From Nostoc sp. MG11 (GTDB lineage: Bacteria > Cyanobacteriota > Cyanobacteriia > Cyanobacteriales > Nostocaceae), in the NCBI RefSeq assembly GCF_014904695.1, contig NZ_JACXXN010000005.1, positions 186,001 through 250,000 on the forward strand: a stretch of 64,000 bases of DNA. Reading direction: 5' to 3'. The notes beneath the pieces were generated by a model, which saw only the letters and a list, made by a program, of their open reading frames with translations, did no database searches and had not been told where the DNA came from. Positions 43,800-52,063 of this stretch are shown here, piece by piece. A program made the translations under genes and the position numbers. Within the stretch, counting starts at the first letter, position 1. Every line of letters starts with the position of its first letter.

Positions 43800-44243
43800 A
43801 TGACTGCTGCTGCAAATATTTCTACAACCAGTTGCTTGGTTGATAGTTACCATAGTTTATTTGTTTGTAAAACTTGTGCCAGTGTATGGGAAAATGGAGA
43901 GCGCTTAGGTGAAAGTGGTGGTCAAAAACTACTACAGCAGCTTCAGCACCTTGCACAAGATTGGGACTTACGAAATAAATTCTTAATTAAAGAAGTTGAA
44001 TGCATGAGTGCTTGTAACCGTTCATGCGTCGTCGCTTTTGCTGCTAAAGGCAAATTAACGTATCTGTTTGGTGATTTGGCAATTGATGGCAGTGCATCCG
44101 CTGTGCTGGAATGTGCTAGTCAATACTATGCCAATCCTGATGGTTTACTGCCTTGGTCAGAGCGACCGGAACTTCTGAAAAAGGGGATTTTAGCCAAGAT
44201 TCCGTCTATACCCGTAGAGAAAGTTAACACAACAGAAATTTAA
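43800..44243 (+). CDS. DUF1636 (2Fe-2S thioredoxin-like) metal-binding protein
   Basis: 147 aa from the ATG at 43800, which has GAGG five bases upstream; earlier in-frame ATGs lie in the riboswitch. Cysteines in FVCKTCASVW and ECMSACNRSCVVAF are arranged like the thioredoxin-like [2Fe-2S] ferredoxins. DUF1636 proteins are repeatedly found with cobalamin genes. Riboswitch control and the cobK gene just downstream support a role in cobalt handling or in a redox step of corrin synthesis. The exact role is unknown. Confidence 0.82.
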   Translation: MTAAANISTTSCLVDSYHSLFVCKTCASVWENGERLGESGGQKLLQQLQHLAQDWDLRNKFLIKEVECMSACNRSCVVAFAAKGKLTYLFGDLAIDGSASAVLECASQYYANPDGLLPWSERPELLKKGILAKIPSIPVEKVNTTEI

Positions 44244-44444
44244 TCAATAAGACTGAGGACTGAAGTAAGGTTGAGGATACACGTTACAGATTATTCCCTA
44301 TCACCTGTAACTTGTCACCTCTCCCTTAATCTCCAATGCCTAATAAACTGCAAAAAAACTTTCATCAATCAAAATGATGAGAAGCACACAGAAGTTATTG
44401 CAGCGGCTTGGGTTATTGCCTCAGTAAAACGCAGAGAAAACATT

Positions 44445-45203
44445 ATGATGCGTGTTTTGATTCTCGGCGGAACGGGAGAAGCAGCAGAACTAGCTGCAAG
44501 AGTGGCTACTATCCAAGGGGTAGAGGCAATCACATCTTTAGCAGGTCGTACTAGTGAACCGTCAGTGCCGTTAGGCGATCTGCGGATTGGGGGTTTTGGT
44601 GGTGTGGCTGGACTGGCTAGCTATCTTCGTCAGATGGGAATCGACTTACTAATCGATGCAACCCATCCTTTTGCTACTCAGATTTCCTTCAATGCGGCGG
44701 CGGCTGCAACTGAAGTTGGAGTACCCCGTCTGATGTTGATTCGCCCTCCTTGGGAAAAGGTAAGTGGCGATCGCTGGATCGAAGTTGACACTATTGAAGC
44801 TGCCGCCACAGCCCTGCAAGACCAAGCACAGCGGGTTTTTTTGACAGTTGGTAGGCAAGAACTAGCTGCCTTCGCACACCTGAAGGCAATTTGGTTTCTG
44901 ATGCGAATGATTGAACCACCTACCCCCGATGCCTTGATACCGCCAGGAGTGGTACTGTGCGATCGCGGCCCCTTTGCCGTCAATAAAGAGAAGGAAATCC
45001 TGATTCACAACAACATTGATACCATTGTCAGTAAAAATAGTGGTGGCAATGCAACTTATGCCAAGATTACCGCAGCGCGGGAACTGGAACTGCAAGTTAT
45101 TATGGTGAATCGTCCAGCCATACCACCAGGTGAGCAGGTGAAGAATATTGATGATGTGTTGGCGTGGCTGCTTGAAAAATTGCACGGCTCGCTTGGAACT
45201 TGA
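44445..45203 (+). CDS. cobK: precorrin-6A reductase
   Basis: 252 aa from the first of two adjacent ATGs (44445); the longer frame includes non-coding leader. It begins MRVLILGGTGEAAELAARV, the NADPH site, and contains LIDATHPFATQIS and VSKNSGGNATYAKI, all CobK/CbiJ hallmarks. The enzyme reduces the macrocycle of precorrin-6A to precorrin-6B. It follows the DUF1636 gene by about 200 bp. Its stop codon sits only 6 bp before a 21-bp tandem repeat array. Confidence 0.92.
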   Translation: MMRVLILGGTGEAAELAARVATIQGVEAITSLAGRTSEPSVPLGDLRIGGFGGVAGLASYLRQMGIDLLIDATHPFATQISFNAAAAATEVGVPRLMLIRPPWEKVSGDRWIEVDTIEAAATALQDQAQRVFLTVGRQELAAFAHLKAIWFLMRMIEPPTPDALIPPGVVLCDRGPFAVNKEKEILIHNNIDTIVSKNSGGNATYAKITAARELELQVIMVNRPAIPPGEQVKNIDDVLAWLLEKLHGSLGT

Positions 45204-45209
45204 AACTTC

Positions 45210-45419
45210 GTGCTCGGAACTCGGAACTTCGTGCTCGGAACTCGGAACTTCGTGCTCGGAACTCGGAACTTCGTGCTCGGAACTCGGAACTTCGTGCTCA
45301 GAACTCGGAACTTCGTGCTCGGAACTCGGAACTTCGTGCTCGGAACTCGGAACTTCATGCTCGGAACTCGGAACTTCATGCTCAGAACTCGGAACTTCGT
45401 GCTCGGAACTCGGAACTTT
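45210..45419. repeat. 21-bp minisatellite, 10 units, abutting the cobK stop
   Basis: Ten nearly identical 21-bp units of type GTGCTCGGAACTCGGAACTT(C) with no spacers. Each can be read as three heptamers, two of them close relatives (GGAACTC, GGAACTT). All three plus frames and at least one minus frame stay open, giving repetitive pseudo-ORFs such as (SELGTSC)n, which I do not consider genes. Confidence 0.9.
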
Positions 45420-45444
45420 TAAAATTTACAAACAAATTACTAGG

Positions 45445-45821
45445 ACTTACGCACTGAAGCCTGAAACCCCGATCCCCCCTAACCCACGCCAGTCGCTCCA
45501 CTTGGGGAGACCCCATCGCATGATTGCGTCTCCCCTTCTCTACGAGACGCTACGCGAAGGGAGAAGACCGCGCTGGCTCCCCTTAAAAAGCTACGGTGTA
45601 CACACAAGTCTTTTAGAGTTGCCCTACAGGCTTTTGATCCCCCCAACCCCCCTTCAAAAGGGGGGCAAAAACCTCTCAAAGTCCCCCTTTTGAAAAGGGA
45701 TTTAGGAGGATATACAACGATTTTGGTTTTGTACACAGATGTGTGTACACCGTAGCCTTAAAAAGGGGGGAACGTCTAAAGCCCCCTTTCTAAGGGGGTT
45801 GGGGGATCTGAGTGCGTAAGT
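45445..45821. repeat. repeat A copy 2 interrupted by two nested insertions
   Basis: The outer ends ACTTACGCACT and AGTGCGTAAGT match the 108-bp copy at 28867-28974, in inverse orientation. It is expanded to 377 bp by a family-B unit at 45486-45580 and a 167-bp element at 45590-45756. Adding the insert lengths and a short duplication to 108 bp gives the observed size. The 45204-45945 gap contains no gene. Confidence 0.8.
45590..45756. mobile_element. MITE-like element with 17-bp terminal inverted repeats and target-site duplication
   Basis: The ends are GCTACGGTGTACACACA and its perfect complement. The direct repeat CTTAAAAA (up to 10 bp as CCTTAAAAAG, depending on where the edge is placed) flanks it at 45582-45589 and 45757-45764. 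It encodes no transposase, so it must have been moved by one acting in trans. Its interior has inverted CCCCC/GGGGG blocks. Confidence 0.8.
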
Positions 45822-45945
45822 TCTGATTACTTATTCTTGATTTGATCCATAAATAAATAATGGTGCAGGTATCTTTTTGTGGAGCTAGATTCTTGCTCTA
45901 TACCCTCATACCCCTATACTCTTACACCCCGTCCAAAGGATTTGG

Positions 45946-47154
45946 TCACTGTTTTACAGCTATCCATTGCGTAACAGGTGTCATTGCTCGCCAGCCCAAA
46001 AATTTACCAATAGGTTCCGCTCTTTGAATGGCAATACGGGTTAAATTGCCTCCAACTTGTTCACGCCATTTAAATAACGTTTGCTCGCCCTCTACTGTCA
46101 CAACATTTGCTACTATACGTCCACCCGATCGCAGTGCTTGCCAGCAGACATCGAGAAGTCCCTCTGCTGTCACCCCACCACCAATGAAGATAGCATCGGG
46201 TGTAGGCAAGTCTTTGAGAGCATTGGGCGCTTTATCTTCAATAATTTGCAGGTTTGGAGTACCTAAAGCTGCGGCGTTGTCAGCAATGTAACCCAGCCTG
46301 GACGAGTTTTGTTCGATCGCGATCGCCCGACACCGGGGATGACTCCGCATCCATTCGATAGAAATGGAGCCGCAACCCGCACCGACATCCCACAGTAGTT
46401 CTCCAGGTGTGGGAGCTAAGGTTGCTAAGGTAATTGCCCTAACCTCGTGCTTGGTTAGCTGTCCATCGTGCTGGTAGGCATTGTCTGGTAGTCCTGGTAG
46501 TCTGGGTAAAGGGACAACCCCAGCATCGGCAATACAATTAACTGCGATCGCATTGAGAGTAGCGAGTTCACCACTCCAGGATACAGCCGTATCTTCAACA
46601 ATCCGTTCCTGACTGCCGCCCATGCGTTCTAATATAGTAATTTTGCTACTACCATAGCCGCGATCTATCAAGAGTTGGGCAACAATTGCGGCTGTATCCT
46701 TACCTTCACTCAAAATCAATAGCCGTGCTCCAGGATAAATGTATGACTGGAGCAAAGAAGGTGGACGACCATTCAAACTTAAGGTTTCCACGTCAGTTAA
46801 AGACCATCCTAATCTGGCACAAGCAAGGCTGAAGGTTGAAGGTGCAGGGACAATCGTCATTTCAGACACAGGAATTCGCCGCGTTAAAGTGACACCGATG
46901 CCGTAGCACATAGGATCGCCGCTTGCGAGTACGCAGATTGACTGACCCCGACGGCGGATGATTTCATCTACCGAGGCGCTAATTGGCGAAGTCCAAACTA
47001 TTTTCTGACGTTGGTCATCTGTGGGCAACATTGCTAAATGGCGATCGCCTCCCACGAGGATTTCAGCTTGAGCAATTAGAGAATGAGCGATCGCGCTCAA
47101 TCCCTGTAACCCGTCTTCGCCAATCCCTACAATAGAAAGCCATTTTCGTGTCAT
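45946..47154 (-). CDS. cobL: precorrin-6Y C5,15-methyltransferase (decarboxylating), CbiE-CbiT fusion
   Basis: 402 aa from the ATG at 47154. The N-terminal CbiE half (about 1-205) has LSIVGIGEDGLQGLS and VLASGDPMCYGIG, typical of class III tetrapyrrole methyltransferases. The C-terminal CbiT half (about 215-400) has LLWDVGAGCGSISIEWM, a class I SAM site, and IFIGGG. It adds methyls at C5 and C15 and decarboxylates the C12 side chain. It runs opposite to the other cob genes. Confidence 0.92.
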   Translation of the reverse strand: MTRKWLSIVGIGEDGLQGLSAIAHSLIAQAEILVGGDRHLAMLPTDDQRQKIVWTSPISASVDEIIRRRGQSICVLASGDPMCYGIGVTLTRRIPVSEMTIVPAPSTFSLACARLGWSLTDVETLSLNGRPPSLLQSYIYPGARLLILSEGKDTAAIVAQLLIDRGYGSSKITILERMGGSQERIVEDTAVSWSGELATLNAIAVNCIADAGVVPLPRLPGLPDNAYQHDGQLTKHEVRAITLATLAPTPGELLWDVGAGCGSISIEWMRSHPRCRAIAIEQNSSRLGYIADNAAALGTPNLQIIEDKAPNALKDLPTPDAIFIGGGVTAEGLLDVCWQALRSGGRIVANVVTVEGEQTLFKWREQVGGNLTRIAIQRAEPIGKFLGWRAMTPVTQWIAVKQ

Positions 47155-47295
47155 AATTAGCAAACTTTTCCCAATAAAAATAGGCAAATTTCACGCATAT
47201 TATCGGAAAAACTTATCAGAATTTAGCTTAACCAAAAAATAATGTAGTATTTGACATCAAACCCGTCCCTGCTAAATTTGTGGAGAAAATTGAGA

Positions 47296-48381
47296 ATGCA
47301 CCTTCGACAAGTTTTTACTCAAGTGTGCCGTACTTTGTTCTTAACTTCGCTACCCCTTACACTTGTAGCTTTTATTCCGTCAGCAGCACAAGCGGCAATC
47401 TTTAGCCGCATATATGCCTTCGGTGATAGTCTTTCTGACACAGGTAATTCCTTTGATATCACCGAGAAGACCATACCAATTACTATTCCTCCCAGCGAAC
47501 TGGGATATTTTAAGGGGCGGTTTGCTAATGGCCCTATATGGTTAGATACTCTAGCAGCTAAATTAGAAATTCCGTTACCCCCAATATCTCGCTCTGTGGG
47601 AGGAGCTAGTCCTACAGGTGTTAACTTTGCTACCAATGCGGCAACCACAGGAGATGAGAACACTTTCCCTCTTCCTCTAGATGGTTTCGTAGGTTTACAA
47701 GAGCAGGTTGCTCAATTTAAACAAGACAACACTACTGTAGATCCCGAAGCGCTTTACGTCTTGTGGGCTGGTGCAAACGATTATTTGGGTGGTGGTGTAA
47801 CAGATCCAACCCAGCCAGTTACAAATTTGTCTAATGCAGTCACGACACTTTTTGACGCAGGCGCTCGCAATTTCTTAGTCGCAAATTTGCCATCTTTGGG
47901 TGCTACACCAATTGGTCTGCGTCGGGGCGACCAAATTTCTAATCAACTGAACCAATTGACTGCGGGGCACAATTCAGTTTTTTCTCAGGCTTTTGGACAA
48001 CTGAGTAACTTACCTGGAATTAACTTAAAAACCCTGGATGTAGGTTCCCTGTTTAATACAGCTATCAAAAAGCCAGCAACTTTTGGTTTTACGAATGTAA
48101 CTTCCCCTTGCTTAGCTAACTCTCCTTTGTTTAATCCCATCTCAGCAGACAACCCGATCTCAGTCTGTGATAATCCAGATGAATATCTGTTCTGGGATGA
48201 TCTTCATCCTACAAGCGCTGCACATAAAGCTCTTGGAAACCTAGCTTTTGAAACCCTGACAAATCAATCTCAGCCTGTTCCTGAACCTTCACTTATATTG
48301 GTTGAGCTAGCATCTGGCGTCTTCCTTGGAACCAAGCTAGTTCGGAAGTGGAAACAAAAAAAAGTAATGGTTCGTTCATAG
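47296..48381 (+). CDS. secreted GDSL/SGNH esterase with PEP-CTERM-like tail
   Basis: 361 aa from the ATG at 47296, with GGAG ten bases upstream. A signal peptide ends near AQAAIF. The SGNH blocks follow: YAFGDSLSDTGNS (nucleophile Ser), ANGPIWLDTLA, WAGANDYL and DDLHPTSAAH with the catalytic Asp/His. The C terminus (VPEPSLILVE, hydrophobic stretch, then KWKQKK) fits a PEP-CTERM sorting signal. Likely a secreted or surface-sorted lipase/esterase. It is unrelated to the flanking cob genes. Confidence 0.87.
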   Translation: MHLRQVFTQVCRTLFLTSLPLTLVAFIPSAAQAAIFSRIYAFGDSLSDTGNSFDITEKTIPITIPPSELGYFKGRFANGPIWLDTLAAKLEIPLPPISRSVGGASPTGVNFATNAATTGDENTFPLPLDGFVGLQEQVAQFKQDNTTVDPEALYVLWAGANDYLGGGVTDPTQPVTNLSNAVTTLFDAGARNFLVANLPSLGATPIGLRRGDQISNQLNQLTAGHNSVFSQAFGQLSNLPGINLKTLDVGSLFNTAIKKPATFGFTNVTSPCLANSPLFNPISADNPISVCDNPDEYLFWDDLHPTSAAHKALGNLAFETLTNQSQPVPEPSLILVELASGVFLGTKLVRKWKQKKVMVRS

Positions 48382-48466
48382 TAAATGGGCGAATGTCCCT
48401 GTAATAGAAACCTATCAAAACTTAGCTTGATTAATAAAGAGAATTCATGCTCAGCTTTAGCTATTA

Positions 48467-48488
48467 GCCTAGGAATTCATTCCTAGGC
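48467..48488. terminator. bidirectional terminator-like hairpin
   Basis: Ten-bp arms GCCTAGGAAT/ATTCCTAGGC with loop TC, between the convergent GDSL gene (ends 48381) and the methyltransferase remnant (ends 48503). An AT-rich stretch (CTATTTTAACTATT) follows on the plus strand. Confidence 0.6.
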
Positions 48489-48502
48489 AGCTATTTTAAC
48501 TA

Positions 48503-48739
48503 TTAATCTGCATTACTCTTGTTTTTAGCGGCATCAATCATTTGTTTTGACTGATCTACTCCATGCCAAACACCATCGTATTTGGCTAAAGCTAAAGTGT
48601 AATTTCCTGTACCACAAGCTACATCTAGATATAAGCAATCTGATTTAAGTTGAAGGTAATCAGCTAATTGCTTAGCAATTTCAGGGTCAGCATGGCGAGT
48701 TAGGTCGTAGCCTTTGCCAATTTGCTCATAAACAGCCAT
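48503..48739 (-). pseudogene. truncated class I SAM methyltransferase
   Basis: 78 aa. It has the normal N terminus of a UbiE/Methyltransf_11-type enzyme: YEQIGKGYDLTRHADPEI, motif I LYLDVACGTGNYTLAL and a motif II-like GVDQSKQMID. It then stops shortly after, where about 120-170 further residues are expected. No continuation is seen in other frames before the hairpin at 48467. It is probably a decayed gene or, less likely, a short domain protein. Confidence 0.7.
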
Positions 48740-48856
48740 TTTTTGAGTCGCTCAAATATTTTCTAATACATATCTTAATTAACAATTAGCTTATCAAGTT
48801 GATTCAAAATATAAAGTGTTCAACGTTCTAACTACCTTCTCATGCTAGATTACTAA

Positions 48857-48945
48857 AGCCTGGTGTTGGGAAACTCCGGTGAAATTCCGGGACTGTGCCG
48901 CAGCTGTGATGGGATTACCCAAGTCAGAATGCCAACCCCAGGGAT
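48857..48945 (+). promoter_or_regulatory. cobalamin riboswitch 2
   Basis: Core motifs in order: TGGTGTTGGGAAACTCCGGTG, AAATTCCGGGACTGTGCCGC, AGCTGTGATGGG, then the B12 box AAGTCAGAATGCCAACCCC. This is a compact cobalamin element upstream of cobG. It ends about 60 bp before the TTG start, so it can control the cobG-cobH-cobI operon by sequestering the ribosome site or by attenuation. Confidence 0.9.
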
Positions 48946-49003
48946 GTCCTAAAGCCATACTCATTGTCTACTCCCTGCGTAGCACGGGGAAGGAGTTATA
49001 GTC

Positions 49004-50539
49004 TTGTTATCTGGTGCCACTTGTCCTGGCTTGTTTTACTCGACACCTGCCGAAGACGGTATATTATCTCGGATCAGAATACCAGGCGGAATTCTTAATA
49101 GTCTACAGTGCCGGGCGATCGCAGATATAGCAGACCATCACGGCGGTGGTTATGTGGACGTGACTAATCGCGCTAACATACAAGTCCGCGAAATCCACAC
49201 GAAAATCAACGCTCAAGTTCTTAAGCATTTACAGGATATAGGACTAGGTTCTACTAATACTGCTGTAGACCACATCCGCAATATAATGACTAGTCCCACT
49301 GCTGGTATCGATCCACAAGAATTGATCGATACCCGCCCTTTTGTTCAAGCCTGGGATAATTATATTGCCGCACATCCTGTCCTATCGGGACTGTCTGCCA
49401 AATTTAGCGTTTGCTTCGATGGTGGTGGCATAGTTTCAGTACGCGATCGCCTAAACGATATCACCTTTGCTGCTGTTTTAGTTGATGGTAGTGTTTACTT
49501 CCGCCTCTATCTCAGTGTAGGTACAAAGGGAGCACTAAGCGATGTGGGAATTTTGTTGCCACCAGAGCAATGTTTGCAAGTTTTGGCAGCTTTGGCTAAT
49601 GTTTATCTGGCTCATATTGACACTACAAGCAAGCGCAAGCAACGTCTGCGAGAGTTGTTGAATACTTTAGGTTGTGAAAATTATCTCCAGGAAGTCCAGC
49701 AAAGTCTGCGTTTTCCTCTTTTTTGCATTCAAGAGTGTCAAAATCAAATCACACCTGCCAAATATCAGCATATCGGCATCCATCCCCAGCGTCAGCAAGG
49801 TTTATTCTATATTGGTGTCGTGCTGCCACTTGGACGACTGGAAAGCGCTCAAATGTGGGGTTTGGCTGATTTGGCAGAAAAATACGGTAATGGAACTTTC
49901 AGACTGACTCCCTGGCAGAATTTGCTCCTCACTGATATTCCTCAGCAATGGGTTGTCGATGTGCAAAGTAAACTTGCTTTGTTAGGATTAGATTCCTCGG
50001 TAACTAACATTAAGAGTGCATTAGTTGCTTGTTCTGGCAACAAGGGCTGTGCCGCTTCTGCCACTGACACTAAAAGACACGCCTTAGCATTAGCAGAGTA
50101 TCTCGAAACACGCCTTACACTGGATCGACCAGTCAATATCCACTTCAGCGGTTGCGAAAAATCCTGCGCCCAGCACACTAAGAGTGATATTACCCTGCTC
50201 GGTGTCAACGTTGAGGTGGATAATGGAACTGTGGAGGGTTATCACGTTTATGTTGGTGACGGTGATAATAACCAGAAATTTGGTCGTGAACTTTACCAGT
50301 ATGTGACTTTTGAGGAACTACCTGCACTATTTGAGCAGATGCTAAAGACGTATGAAATCCAACGCAGGAATTCCGACGAATCCTTTGGGGAATTTGCTAA
50401 TCGGTATGCAATTGCTCAATTAAAACAGTTATTCCCTAGCCAAAATTCTAATTCTCAAATCCAATGCCCGACTACATCCGAGATGCCAATGAAATCTACC
50501 GTAATTCCTTTGCCATTATCCGGTCAGAAGCGAACCTAG
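49004..50539 (+). CDS. cobG: precorrin-3B synthase
   Basis: 511 aa from a TTG at 49004, chosen because AAGGAG lies eight bases upstream and no ATG fits. The protein has the duplicated nitrite/sulfite-reductase fold: PGLFYSTPAEDGILSRIRIPGG, DVTNRANIQVRE, and the [4Fe-4S] ligands in ACSGNKGC (CX5C) and SGCEKSC (CX3C). CobG is the O2-dependent monooxygenase that hydroxylates precorrin-3A, so the aerobic cobalamin route is implied. The 3' end overlaps cobH by 76 bp. The last 50 residues are less conserved. Confidence 0.9.
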   Translation: MLSGATCPGLFYSTPAEDGILSRIRIPGGILNSLQCRAIADIADHHGGGYVDVTNRANIQVREIHTKINAQVLKHLQDIGLGSTNTAVDHIRNIMTSPTAGIDPQELIDTRPFVQAWDNYIAAHPVLSGLSAKFSVCFDGGGIVSVRDRLNDITFAAVLVDGSVYFRLYLSVGTKGALSDVGILLPPEQCLQVLAALANVYLAHIDTTSKRKQRLRELLNTLGCENYLQEVQQSLRFPLFCIQECQNQITPAKYQHIGIHPQRQQGLFYIGVVLPLGRLESAQMWGLADLAEKYGNGTFRLTPWQNLLLTDIPQQWVVDVQSKLALLGLDSSVTNIKSALVACSGNKGCAASATDTKRHALALAEYLETRLTLDRPVNIHFSGCEKSCAQHTKSDITLLGVNVEVDNGTVEGYHVYVGDGDNNQKFGRELYQYVTFEELPALFEQMLKTYEIQRRNSDESFGEFANRYAIAQLKQLFPSQNSNSQIQCPTTSEMPMKSTVIPLPLSGQKRT

Positions 50540-51090
50540 ATGTTCTACCAGTGAATGTAGCAAAAATTGCTGTACGTTTAATTCATGCCTGTGGAATGAC
50601 GGATATTGTTACCGACTTGGGATATTCGCCAACAGCGGTACAGTCTGGGCGGGCAGCACTGGCAGCGGGAGCGCCAATTTTGTGCGATTGCCGGATGGTT
50701 GCCGAAGGCGTTACTAGGCGGCGGCTGCCTGCAAATAACCAAGTTATCTGCACCCTCAACTATCCTGAAGTACCCGAACTTGCTCAGCGTATGGGTACAA
50801 CGAGGTCTGCTGCTGCTCTGGAATTATGGCGATCGCATCTAGAAGGAGCAGTGATAGCAATTGGGAATGCACCCACAGCACTGTTCCGGCTGTTAGAAAT
50901 GCTGGATACGGTCGTGACTAAACCTGCTGTAATCTTGGGCTTTCCTGTTGGATTTGTCGGTGCAGCAGAATCGAAAGCAGCATTGGCAGCAGACAGCAGA
51001 AATGTACCATTTTTAACATTACATGGACGGCGCGGCGGTAGTGCGATCGCAGCAGCAGCAGTTAACGCCTTGGCAACAGAGGAAGAATAA
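50464..51090 (+). CDS. cobH: precorrin-8X methylmutase
   Basis: 208 aa. It begins PDYIRDANEIYRNSFAIIR and carries the catalytic His in RLIHACGM near residue 42, then DLGYSPTAVQSGRAAL and the substrate loop CDCRMVAEGVTR. The GFPVGFVGAAESKAAL block near the C terminus is diagnostic. It shifts the C11 methyl to C12, forming hydrogenobyrinate. Its start lies inside the cobG 3' end, suggesting translational coupling, and cobI follows 2 bp later. Confidence 0.95.
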   Translation: MPDYIRDANEIYRNSFAIIRSEANLDVLPVNVAKIAVRLIHACGMTDIVTDLGYSPTAVQSGRAALAAGAPILCDCRMVAEGVTRRRLPANNQVICTLNYPEVPELAQRMGTTRSAAALELWRSHLEGAVIAIGNAPTALFRLLEMLDTVVTKPAVILGFPVGFVGAAESKAALAADSRNVPFLTLHGRRGGSAIAAAAVNALATEEE

Positions 51091-51092
51091 AC

Positions 51093-51797
51093 ATGAAAAG
51101 CAAAGGTCGTCTCTACGGAATTGGTGTAGGGCCAGGTGATCCAGAACTGTTGACCCTGAAAGCGCTGCGGCTATTACAGGCTGCTCCCGTAGTCGCCTAT
51201 CAATCAGCAACAGACAAAGAGAGTATAGCGCGGGCGATCGTCGCGCAGTATTTAACTGGCCATCAAATTGAGGTAGCTTTCCACCTACCCCGTGCCTTAG
51301 AGCCAGAAAAGGCACAGTCCATTTACGATAAAGAAGTTCAACCAATCGCTGAACATCTCGCAGCAGGGCGAGATGTAGTGGTGTTGTGCGAAGGAGATCC
51401 GTTTTTTTACGGTTCCTTTATGTATGTTTTCACACGTTTATCTGAACAGTACGAAACGGAAGTTGTCCCTGGAGTTTCCTCACTGATGGCTTGTCCGGTA
51501 GCCTTGGGCGTACCCTTCACCTATTACACAGATATTCTGACAGTTCTACCCGCCCCACTACCAGCAGAAGAGTTAATTACACATCTACTAGCAACCGACG
51601 CAGCGGCTATTATGAAGTTGGGTCGCCATTTTACGAAAGTGCGGGATATCCTGCATCAGTTAGGATTAGCATCACGGGCAAGATACATTGAGCGGGCGAC
51701 AATGACACAGCAAAGAATTGTACCCCTGGATGAAGTTGACCCAGCAGCAGTGCCTTATTTCTCGATGATTGTAGTGCCAAGCAAAAATCGACTGTAA
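51093..51797 (+). CDS. cobI: precorrin-2 C20-methyltransferase
   Basis: 234 aa. LYGIGVGPGDPELLTLKALR at the N terminus, VVLCEGDPFFYGSFMY and VVPGVSSLMACPVALGVP are signature blocks of the class III tetrapyrrole methyltransferase CobI/CbiL. It methylates C20 of precorrin-2 using SAM. It is the third gene of the riboswitch-controlled cobG-cobH-cobI operon, with 2 bp between cobH and cobI. A methyltransferase for the following C17 step (cobJ) is not in the window. Confidence 0.94.
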   Translation: MKSKGRLYGIGVGPGDPELLTLKALRLLQAAPVVAYQSATDKESIARAIVAQYLTGHQIEVAFHLPRALEPEKAQSIYDKEVQPIAEHLAAGRDVVVLCEGDPFFYGSFMYVFTRLSEQYETEVVPGVSSLMACPVALGVPFTYYTDILTVLPAPLPAEELITHLLATDAAAIMKLGRHFTKVRDILHQLGLASRARYIERATMTQQRIVPLDEVDPAAVPYFSMIVVPSKNRL

Positions 51798-51916
51798 GGC
51801 TTTGGTGAAACATGAGCATGATTAGTCATCTTAAATATGGTGGCAGCCAAATGAACGCGTCAAAATAGAAGACACAGCCTTTAATAAAGACTGGGTATTG
51901 GTATTACTTGGGTATT

Positions 51917-51972
51917 GGTCAAGGGTCAAGGGTCAAGAGTCAAGAGTCAAGGGTCAAGGGTCAAGGGTCAAG
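51917..51972. repeat. heptanucleotide tandem repeat
   Basis: Eight units of GGTCAAG/AGTCAAG in tandem, a typical short tandemly repeated repetitive sequence of filamentous cyanobacteria. It lies in the leader of putA and makes the frame upstream of the chosen putA start look open (SRVKSQESRVKGQG), which is an artefact. Confidence 0.9.
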
Positions 51973-52063
51973 AGTTAGGAGGCAGAGGGGAAAGACTTAC
52001 TGCAACTTCCCCCAGCTCCCCTGCTCCAATCCCCAGCCCCCAAAATTAAGGAGTTTACTAACA

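Noticed and set aside
45210-45419. Regular repeat array that could be taken for a CRISPR
   Set aside because: Units of 21 bp are contiguous with no spacers and there are no cas genes; it is a minisatellite.
45148-45693. Open frames of 70-180 codons over the minisatellite in several frames
   Set aside because: Composition is pure heptapeptide repetition with no start signal; openness follows from the stop-free 21-bp unit.
51908-52063. N-terminal extension of PutA
   Set aside because: Encoded by heptamer repeats and Pro-rich filler; the GTG at 52064 has AAGGAG upstream.
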